Translations under genes and position numbers: made by a program
Part shown: in pieces, positions 58,863-64,000 of the stretch
Position numbering within the stretch: the first letter of the stretch is position 1
Layout: every line of letters begins with the position of its first letter
Source of the DNA: CAVVNC01 sp963750015
GTDB taxonomy: Bacteria > Desulfobacterota > Syntrophorhabdia > Syntrophorhabdales > WCHB1-27
NCBI GenBank assembly: GCA_963750015.1
Contig: CAVVPU010000241.1
Coordinates: 1-64,000 of the forward strand
Length of the DNA stretch: 64,000 bases
Direction of reading: 5' to 3'
The notes under the pieces: model-generated
The model's database searches: none
Told to the model about the DNA's origin: nothing
What the model saw: the letters and a program-made list of their open reading frames with translations, nothing else

Positions 58863-59697
58863 TTACGAAGGCCGGACACCCGCGTGGTGCCCAGGCTGCG
58901 GGAACTTCGGCATACTAGGGTCCTTTAAACAAGCGGTGGAGGAACTCGGCCTCGAGCCCCATCAATTCACGGTAGTGTCGGGCATAGGCCAGGCAGGAAA
59001 ATTTCCTCACTACACGCGGTGCAATACCTTCAACGGGCTCCATGGCAGGACCCTTCCCGTAGCGACGGCCATCAGGCTCGTGAACCACAAGATGCCGGTT
59101 ATCGCCGTGGCAGGGGATGGAGACTGCTATGGGGAGGGCGGCAATCATCTTATCCACGCGATGCGCAGGAACGTCAACATCAAAATCTTCGTACACGACA
59201 ACCAGATCTACGGCCTGACTAAAGGACAGGCCTCCCCCACGAGCGCCGAGGGTACGGCAACCAGGATACAGCCTTACGGGGTGCTCGACGAGCCCCTCAA
59301 CCCCATTGCTCTTGGGGTCGCCCTCGATTGCGGCTTCGTCGGAAGGGCCTACGCCGGAGAAGGAGACCATCTCGTTGAGATGATGAAACAAGCTATCACG
59401 CACAAGGGCTTTGCCCTCCTCGACATCCTCCAGCCCTGCGTCACCTACAACAAGGTCAACACGTACGAATGGTTCAAGCAACGCGTCTATCGCCTCGACC
59501 CATCATACGACCCTTCCGACCGGGTTACAGCCTTTGCCAAGGCCCTCGAATTCGGACAGACCATCCCCCTCGGTGTGATCTACAGGAACGAGCGGCGCAC
59601 GCTTGAGGAAAGATTTCCCGTGATTCGCGACAAACCCATTGTCGAAAGACCTTTCGACCCTGCACTCCTCAGCGGAATATTCAGAGAATTCTATTAG
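58846..59697 (+). CDS. korB: 2-oxoacid:ferredoxin oxidoreductase, beta subunit (KorB-like)
   Basis: A 283-residue thiamine-diphosphate subunit. Iron-sulfur and cofactor features: TPAWCPGCGNFGILG (CxxC), GIGQAGKFPHY and the ThDP/Mg-binding VAGDGDCYGEGGNHLIHA, then DNQIYGLTKGQASPTS and a later Cys in ILQPCVTYNKVN. It pairs with the fused gamma-alpha subunit upstream. The separate ferredoxin-like delta subunit is missing, as in two-subunit Kor enzymes. Substrate (2-oxoglutarate or branched 2-oxoacid) cannot be told. The gene is followed by a long untranslated stretch. Confidence 0.95.
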   Translation: MANLNDYEGRTPAWCPGCGNFGILGSFKQAVEELGLEPHQFTVVSGIGQAGKFPHYTRCNTFNGLHGRTLPVATAIRLVNHKMPVIAVAGDGDCYGEGGNHLIHAMRRNVNIKIFVHDNQIYGLTKGQASPTSAEGTATRIQPYGVLDEPLNPIALGVALDCGFVGRAYAGEGDHLVEMMKQAITHKGFALLDILQPCVTYNKVNTYEWFKQRVYRLDPSYDPSDRVTAFAKALEFGQTIPLGVIYRNERRTLEERFPVIRDKPIVERPFDPALLSGIFREFY

Positions 59698-59766
59698 AGC
59701 ATTCCGCAAAATAAAGTGACGACTGAGCGGGCGCGGCCATTCCTTGAGTGTGGCACTTCTTCTTCC

Positions 59767-59807
59767 TAAGAATAGGTCTTATATGACTTATATGACCTAT
59801 TCTTAGA
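59767..59807. repeat. 13-bp perfect inverted repeat downstream of korB
   Basis: CTAAGAATAGGTC (59767-59779) and GACCTATTCTTAG (59795-59807) enclose 15 nt. Inside is a direct repeat CTTATATGA CTTATATGA. No T run follows, so it is not a standard terminator. It may be an operator-like site for the rubredoxin gene or a 3' mRNA hairpin of korAB. Confidence 0.65.
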
Positions 59808-59851
59808 GATTCTGAAAGGGGTTGAAAGGGGAATCAATTCGAATGGGAATG

Positions 59852-59880
59852 TTGCTTTTACCGGCCCATTTGCCTATAAT
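59852..59880 (+). promoter_or_regulatory. Predicted promoter upstream of rubredoxin
   Basis: TTGCTT (59852-59857), 17-nt spacer, perfect TATAAT (59875-59880). Transcription would start near 59887, leaving a leader of about 150 nt before the rubredoxin ATG. Confidence 0.6.
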
Positions 59881-59954
59881 TGCAGATGAAAGTCGGGCAA
59901 GTGCTTACGTGCTCTTGCGTACAAAGGTTCCCGGTTGGAATTAGAATGGGGAAC

Positions 59955-59978
59955 CCCTTCCGGTCGAGGCCGGAAGGG
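59955..59978 (+). promoter_or_regulatory. Hairpin in the predicted rubredoxin mRNA leader
   Basis: CCCTTCCGG (59955-59963) and CCGGAAGGG (59970-59978) around TCGAGG. It could influence translation or stability of the rubredoxin message; I do not recognise a known riboswitch. Confidence 0.4.
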
Positions 59979-60039
59979 ACCATGATTAGCGGAACCATCT
60001 TTCAGGGCCTGAAAGGGAAAAGAAACAGAAGGAGAGGTT

Positions 60040-60201
60040 ATGGCAAGCTACAAGTGTTTGATTTGCGGTTACATCTATGATCCTGCGGAGGGTGATTCGA
60101 TCTCCGGCACTGCAGCGGGTACGGCCTTCGAGGATCTGCCGGACGATTGGGTCTGCCCTGTATGCGGAGCGCCGAAATCGGAGTTCGAAAAGATCGGGTA
60201 G
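60040..60201 (+). CDS. Rubredoxin
   Basis: A 53-residue redox protein. The iron is held by Cys6, Cys9 (KCLICGYIYDP) and Cys39, Cys42 (VCPVCGAPK); DLPDDWVCP is diagnostic. Rubredoxins carry single electrons, often to oxygen- or superoxide-reducing enzymes in anaerobes. The ATG has GAAGGAGAGG just upstream. It lies between korAB and purC, with its own predicted promoter and a long leader. The reductase or partner enzyme is not nearby. Confidence 0.95.
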   Translation: MASYKCLICGYIYDPAEGDSISGTAAGTAFEDLPDDWVCPVCGAPKSEFEKIG

Positions 60202-60309
60202 AAGCACCACCATGTTGCTTCATAGTTGCAATGCAAGGGTCGAGGCCGGCCGTCGGCTTCGATCTGTCGGCGTTTTCTCAAGGAAGCGAACAAGGAGGCG
60301 ATAGGACGA

Positions 60310-61191
60310 ATGCTTTTGGAAACCGATTTCCCTAGTCTTGGAGTACCGAAAAAAGGGAAAGTACGAGACATCTACGACCTGGGCGATAAGCTCCTCATCG
60401 TAGTCACGGACCGCTTATCGGCGTTCGACGTCGTTCTGCCTGACGGAATACCCGACAAAGGTAAGGTGTTGAACCAGCTTTCCCTTTTCTGGTTCCGGCA
60501 GATGGAAGACGTGGTGAAGAACCACGTGCTGGAATCCGACGCCGACCGCTTTCCGGAAGGCCTGAAGAAACATGCGGACGCTCTGCGGGGAAGGAGCATG
60601 GTGGTGAGAAAAGCAAAGCCCTTCCCGGTTGAGTGCGTGGTTCGCGGGTATCTTTCGGGTTCCGGCTGGACCGAGTATAAGCAGAAGGGAGGCGTATGCG
60701 GAATCGCATTGCCGGCCGGACTGGAGGAATCGGCACGCCTGCCCGAGCCCATCTTTACCCCGACCACCAAGGCCGATGAAGGCCACGATATGGCCATCTC
60801 CATGGAGCAGGTCAAGGCTCTTATAGGAGAGCAGCCTGCCATTGAACTCGAACGGCTGTCCATCGCCCTTTACAAGAGGGCGGCAGGTTTCGCGCAGGAA
60901 AGGGGCATCATCATTGCAGACACGAAATTCGAGTTCGGGAGGGTGGACGATCAGGTTATAGTAATCGACGAGGTTCTCACCCCCGATTCGTCGAGATTCT
61001 GGTCAGCCAAGGACTACCGGCCGGGACAAGGGCAGGACAGTTTCGACAAACAGATAGTGAGGGATTATCTGAACACCCTCGATTGGGACAAGACGTACCC
61101 CGGTCCGCGGCTCCCGCCGGAGATCATGGAGAAGACCGCCCAGCGGTATCGCGAGATCTTCCGGATACTGACAGGCAAGCCCATCGAATAA
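60310..61191 (+). CDS. purC: Phosphoribosylaminoimidazole-succinocarboxamide synthase
   Basis: About 293 residues from ATG 60310; the frame is open upstream to 60226, but the family starts at LPSLGVP-like TDFPSLGVPKKGKVRDIYDL. ATP-binding and substrate motifs are RGYLSGSGWTEYKQKG, then DTKFEFGRVDDQVIVIDEVL and TPDSSRFWSAKDYRPGQGQ. It joins CAIR and aspartate in purine synthesis. Length and sequence fit the longer (yeast Ade1-like) PurC type. No other pur gene is adjacent. Confidence 0.96.
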   Translation: MLLETDFPSLGVPKKGKVRDIYDLGDKLLIVVTDRLSAFDVVLPDGIPDKGKVLNQLSLFWFRQMEDVVKNHVLESDADRFPEGLKKHADALRGRSMVVRKAKPFPVECVVRGYLSGSGWTEYKQKGGVCGIALPAGLEESARLPEPIFTPTTKADEGHDMAISMEQVKALIGEQPAIELERLSIALYKRAAGFAQERGIIIADTKFEFGRVDDQVIVIDEVLTPDSSRFWSAKDYRPGQGQDSFDKQIVRDYLNTLDWDKTYPGPRLPPEIMEKTAQRYREIFRILTGKPIE

Positions 61192-61204
61192 AAGTCACAT
61201 GCAA

Positions 61205-61250
61205 CCGCAGGGTGCTGATCTCACGGGATAGCGCCCTGCGGGCTTCTTTG
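61205..61250 (+). terminator. Probable terminator after purC
   Basis: CCGCAGGGTGCT (61205-61216) pairs with AGCGCCCTGCGG (61230-61241) with one G-U pair and a 13-nt loop, followed by GCTTCTTTG. It is a strong stem but a weak T tail. Confidence 0.6.
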
Positions 61251-61306
61251 CCCGTCCTCGAAGTCTATATTAAGGAGACGATTCGAAACGTCGGCCGGGA
61301 GGCGAA

Positions 61307-61327
61307 GCCCGCCCTTGCAGGGCGGGC
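61307..61327. repeat. 9-bp inverted repeat between purC and the methyltransferase gene
   Basis: GCCCGCCCT-TGC-AGGGCGGGC. It is placed after the stops of both convergent genes and could end transcription from either side, but no adjacent T run is present. Confidence 0.5.
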
Positions 61328-61376
61328 CTGACTCGCCGCTTTTCTTTTGCGGATAGCCTTCGGCCGACCCGTTGTC

Positions 61377-62225
61377 CTAAGCCTTCTTGAGGCTTCTGCA
61401 ATAGGCTGAATACCTGCGAGCTCTCGGGTCCCGGCCGCTTACGAGGTCAGCCGCGAGCACGTAGGGCCGTACGGTGCCGATGTTGACGATCGCGGAATCG
61501 AGACCGGCATTGACGACCAAAGCCATGAAGACCGTGTTGATGTAGCTTCTGACAGGGAGGCCGAAGGATATATTGCTCGCCCCCATGCAGAGGTTAAGTC
61601 CAAGTTCTTCCTTAACGAGACGCATCGTCCTGATCGTCGTTTCCGCCGCTTTCGGGTTGATCCCCGCCGATTCGGCAAGGCAGTCTGCAACGATGCGGTC
61701 GCGCGTAATCCCCATGGATTCCGCCCGTGCCACAATTTTCTTGAGCACCTCGAGCCTCGCCTCGGGCTGACTCGGTATTCCCGCGCTGTCCGTGGCGAGG
61801 GCCACCACAGGCGTGTTGTACTTCAGCACCATGGGCAGCACATCGTTGATCACGTTCTCTTCGCCGGTGATTGAATTGACGAGCGGGGTCCCGAGACCGA
61901 GCCCCAGGGTGGCATCGAGGGCCTGGGCATTCCTGCTCTCGATTGCAAAGGGCACGTCAATGATTTCCTTGAGCTCGCCAACCAGTTTCGGCAGCATGAC
62001 CGTCTCGTCTATGCCGAAAGCACCCACGTTGACCAGGATCATGTCGGCTCCTGCCGCGACCTGCGCTAGAGCCTCTCTTTTTGCCGGCCCCGTGTCGCCC
62101 ACAAGCAGCGCCTCCTTAATGCCGCTTTTGCCAAAGGGATTAATCCTCTCGCCGATGAGAACCGTCGGCAGCCCGTCGCCGAACAGCACCTCTTTGCCCT
62201 TTGGGCTTACCACTCTTGTTTTCAT
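61377..62225 (-). CDS. AcsE/MtrH-like methyltetrahydrofolate methyltransferase (pterin-binding fold)
   Basis: A 282-residue TIM-barrel protein of the dihydropteroate-synthase-like group. Features are TVLIGERINPFGKSGIKEAL at the N terminus, ADMILVNVGAFGIDE, PFAIESRNAQALDATL and LVNSITGEEN, and NLCMGASNISFGLP, matching methyltransferases that move the methyl group of methyltetrahydrofolate to a corrinoid protein (AcsE in the acetyl-CoA pathway). The corrinoid partner and other Wood-Ljungdahl genes are not here. It could also serve O-demethylation or methionine-type systems. It is a single minus-strand gene. Confidence 0.85.
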   Translation of the reverse strand: MKTRVVSPKGKEVLFGDGLPTVLIGERINPFGKSGIKEALLVGDTGPAKREALAQVAAGADMILVNVGAFGIDETVMLPKLVGELKEIIDVPFAIESRNAQALDATLGLGLGTPLVNSITGEENVINDVLPMVLKYNTPVVALATDSAGIPSQPEARLEVLKKIVARAESMGITRDRIVADCLAESAGINPKAAETTIRTMRLVKEELGLNLCMGASNISFGLPVRSYINTVFMALVVNAGLDSAIVNIGTVRPYVLAADLVSGRDPRARRYSAYCRSLKKA

Positions 62226-62587
62226 AAGCTACTACCTCCAGTTGGTTATTTTACCCTTTCGGAGCCTGATCATGGAGAGAACGCCGGCTACCGGCACTCT
62301 TGGGAGCCACGGATCGTCTTACAGGGCACGTAGGGGACTAAGTTTAGCACAATTTGCGCCTCTATTTCAATTCCAGGGGGGCAAAAAGAGACGGATTGTG
62401 TTCGCCAAAATAAGCAGGGCCAGCCGAAAGCCATCACCGATTCGAGTTCACCCTTTCATCGATATAGCCTTAACCGGTCGTGCGCCAAATCTCCCCTTTG
62501 TGTTGAAACTTCATCAAGAAAGCCGGCCCGGCCAATTCTTGTTTCTCGTCAGGTGCGAAAGGCAGGGGAGCCAAGTCTCTAATTTGC
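62226..62587. other. Intergenic stretch upstream of yceD
   Basis: About 360 nt between divergent genes. Frames across it on the plus strand are open as an extension of yceD but have no protein-like character. It should contain the promoter of the methyltransferase gene; I could not assign boxes. Confidence 0.4.
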
Positions 62588-62616
62588 TTGACAATTGCGG
62601 GTCAAACCCGTATATT
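62588..62616 (+). promoter_or_regulatory. Strong predicted promoter of the yceD-rpmF-plsX operon
   Basis: Perfect TTGACA (62588-62593), exactly 17 nt, then TATATT (62611-62616, 5 of 6). The spacer contains the inverted repeat CGGGT-CAA-ACCCG (62598-62610), which could be a regulator site overlapping the promoter. The start would be near 62623, 21 nt before the yceD ATG. Confidence 0.75.
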
Positions 62617-62643
62617 GTTAGACTTAAAAAAAGAAAACTATCA

Positions 62644-63162
62644 ATGATTATCAAACTTTACGATATAGAACAGGCCTTATCGGTCAAGGGGAAGCTCGAT
62701 GGTTCTCGTTTGAAGAGAGCCGAAGACAGCGACCTAACCTTCCTCGCTCCCATCGAGTACGAATTGACCGTGACGAAATCGGGCAACAGCCTCTGGGTGC
62801 GCGGACCCGTACGGGCCACGCTCTCCACGGTCTGCGACCGCTGTCTGGAAGAATTCACCTTTTCCGTCGAATCGGACATGGACATAGAACTGCTGCCAAG
62901 GGCGGAGGCGCCGACTGCGCAGGAAGTCGAATTGAAATCCGAGGAGATGGATCTCTATTATTTCGAAGGCGAGGAAATCGATCTTGACCCCTATGTCTTC
63001 GAAGAAGTGATGCTCGATATACCCATAAAGGCCCTCTGCTCGGAATTGTGCGAGGGCATGTGTCCGGTCTGCGGAAAAAACCTCAACTTCGGAGAGTGCG
63101 GATGCGAGAAACCGGACACGGGTATTCTCGCCGGAAAGCTCAAACCATTTCTGAAAAAGTAG
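62644..63162 (+). CDS. yceD: YceD/DUF177 family protein
   Basis: A 172-residue protein of the DUF177 family, involved in 23S rRNA accumulation in other bacteria. Typical parts are VRGPVRATLSTVCDRCLEEF with the conserved CxRC, EEIDLDPYVFEEVMLDIP, and the Cys-rich end CSELCEGMCPVCGKNLNFGE with CGCEKPD. ATG 62644 was chosen because it lies just after the predicted promoter and begins the conserved part; the leader has no Shine-Dalgarno, only an A-rich tract. It heads the conserved operon with rpmF and plsX. Confidence 0.92.
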   Translation: MIIKLYDIEQALSVKGKLDGSRLKRAEDSDLTFLAPIEYELTVTKSGNSLWVRGPVRATLSTVCDRCLEEFTFSVESDMDIELLPRAEAPTAQEVELKSEEMDLYYFEGEEIDLDPYVFEEVMLDIPIKALCSELCEGMCPVCGKNLNFGECGCEKPDTGILAGKLKPFLKK

Positions 63163-63175
63163 CAAGGAGACGACA

Positions 63176-63358
63176 ATGCCTGTTCCAAAAAGAAAAACTT
63201 CGAGATCCAAGAGAGACAAGCGACGGACCCACTATAAACTCGTGTCCCCCGGGGTAGTCCTCTGTCCTAACTGCAAGGAGCCCACCCAGCCGCACCGGGT
63301 TTGCCCGAAGTGCGGGATGTATAAAGGAAAAAAATACCTGGCGGTCGAAGAAGTCTAG
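63176..63358 (+). CDS. rpmF: 50S ribosomal protein L32
   Basis: A 60-residue ribosomal protein. The basic N terminus (PVPKRKTSRSKRDKRRTHY) and the zinc-binding cysteines in VLCPNCKEP and RVCPKCGMYKGK are diagnostic. It is the zinc-containing form of L32. AAGGAGACG precedes the ATG. It follows yceD by 13 nt and precedes plsX, the standard order. Confidence 0.97.
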   Translation: MPVPKRKTSRSKRDKRRTHYKLVSPGVVLCPNCKEPTQPHRVCPKCGMYKGKKYLAVEEV

Positions 63359-63363
63359 CCCGT

Positions 63364-64000
63364 ATGGTAAGGATAGCAGTTGATGCTATGGGCGGAGACA
63401 ACGCGCCGCTCGCCGTTGTGAGGGGGGCTGAAGCTGCCTGCGCTGAAAAGATCGCGGAGGTCCTTCTCGTCGGCGACGAAAACGTCATCTCTCCATTGCT
63501 CAAGGATCGATCCGGGATAGAAATCGTGCACACCGCCGTCTCAGTCGGCATGAGCGAATCCCCGTCCAATGTTTTGCGCCGCAAAAAAGATTCGTCCATG
63601 AACACGGCCTTCGGACTGGTCAAGGCGGGCCGTGCAGAGGGTGCAGTTTCCGCGGGAAATTCCGGTGCTGCCATGGTTTTTGCCATCTTCACCCTCGGGA
63701 GGATCTCGGGTGTGGAAAGACCGGCCATCCTCACGCTGCATCCCAACTCGAAGGGGACCGTGTCAGCCCTCATCGATGCGGGCGCCACGGTAGACTGCCG
63801 GCCCTCTCACCTTGTCCAATTTGCCCTTATGGGCAGCGCCTTTGCACAACATGCCCTCGACATTCCGAGCCCGAGAGTGGGGCTTTTGAGCAACGGTCAG
63901 GAGGAGACGAAAGGCAACGAACTGACGAGAGAGACTCACGGGATCCTCAAAACCTCCGCCCTCAACTACGTGGGTTACGTGGAAGGGACCGACCTGTACA
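63364..64000 (+). CDS. plsX: Phosphate acyltransferase PlsX (runs off the window)
   Basis: The first 212 residues of PlsX, open to the right edge. The N terminus is VRIAVDAMGGDNAPLAVVRG and further marks are SVLRRKKDSSM-type (NVLRRKKDSSMNTAFGLVK), SAGNSGAAMVFAIFTLGR and VGLLSNGQEETKGN. It makes acyl-phosphate from acyl-ACP for phospholipid synthesis. It begins 5 nt after the rpmF stop, so it is translated from the same mRNA; fabH is expected next. Confidence 0.96.
   Translation, partial: MVRIAVDAMGGDNAPLAVVRGAEAACAEKIAEVLLVGDENVISPLLKDRSGIEIVHTAVSVGMSESPSNVLRRKKDSSMNTAFGLVKAGRAEGAVSAGNSGAAMVFAIFTLGRISGVERPAILTLHPNSKGTVSALIDAGATVDCRPSHLVQFALMGSAFAQHALDIPSPRVGLLSNGQEETKGNELTRETHGILKTSALNYVGYVEGTDLY

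Noticed and set aside
59886..60080. ATG five bases after a perfect TATAAT, opening a 64-codon frame ahead of rubredoxin
   Set aside because: It has the same spacing as the leaderless genes, but the encoded sequence is basic and low in protein character and overlaps the rubredoxin start in another frame. The box is more likely the rubredoxin promoter.
61792..62643. Long in-frame upstream extension of yceD
   Set aside because: It runs antisense across the methyltransferase gene and has no protein-like pattern; the strong promoter at 62588-62616 lies inside it, so the gene starts at 62644.

Overview
The window is GC-rich, densely coded chromosomal DNA from an anaerobic bacterium, most likely a deltaproteobacterial (Desulfobacterota) lineage, possibly Syntrophorhabdus-like. 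The indicators are a benzoyl-CoA reductase / 2-hydroxyacyl-CoA dehydratase type subunit pair, a two-subunit 2-oxoacid:ferredoxin oxidoreductase, rubredoxin, an AcsE/MtrH-like methyltransferase, an anaerobic sulfatase-maturase-type radical SAM enzyme, GTP-dependent PEP carboxykinase, CarD and sigma-54 two-component regulation. The lineage is inferred from gene content; there is no rRNA here.

Layout. 0-8.2 kb: tail of an ABC substrate-binding protein, chemoreceptor plus CheW, a broken metallophosphatase, a small membrane protein, an IlvD/Edd dehydratase, an IS200-like insertion and an NCS2 permease. 8.2-12.2 kb: the CoA-dehydratase/reductase pair and DNA polymerase IV. 12.6-17.4 kb: M18 aminopeptidase, Lon (frameshifted near its end) and an AmmeMemoRadiSam radical SAM enzyme. 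17.4-24 kb: a second chemoreceptor, a J-like/HtrA-like membrane protease, a TtuB/TtuA-like tRNA thiolation pair, a GAF/degenerate-GGDEF protein and MreB. 24-31 kb: NYN-LOTUS protein, a cyclase-like/zinc-knuckle/helical-repeat protein, tRNA-Arg, two exported enzymes and a frameshifted maturase. 31-36.4 kb: dehydrogenase plus LsrF-like aldolase, PckG and a GntR regulator. 36.7-41.4 kb: TrpS, MurI, a PriA-like protein without ATPase motifs and a sulfite-oxidase-fold protein without the usual Cys. 41.5-48.5 kb (all minus): sigma-54 regulator (frameshifted), histidine kinase, GltX, IspF, IspD, PIN-TRAM protein, CarD. 48.7-56.9 kb: tRNA-Glu, hemerythrin-like protein, RdgB, RNase PH, TrxB, a decayed restriction-modification-like protein, an orphan class II ribonucleotide reductase N-terminus, a phosphodiesterase, a DUF169 protein and an HhH glycosylase-like protein. 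57-64 kb: KorAB, rubredoxin, PurC, the methyltransferase, and YceD-RpmF-PlsX (PlsX runs off the window).

Three themes stand out. First, several proteins keep a recognisable fold but have lost catalytic motifs (PriA-like, restriction-modification-like, GGDEF-like, cyclase-like, sulfite-oxidase-like). Second, intergenic DNA carries long perfect palindromes and two small families of hairpin repeats whose stems vary by compensatory changes. Third, three genes (dinB, ttuB-like, NYN-LOTUS) have a promoter -10 box ending only 5-6 nt before the start codon, which suggests leaderless transcripts. Three otherwise intact genes (lon, the maturase, the sigma-54 regulator) each carry a single-base frameshift, so assembly error has to be excluded before calling them pseudogenes. 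No CRISPR array, prophage or defence island was seen.
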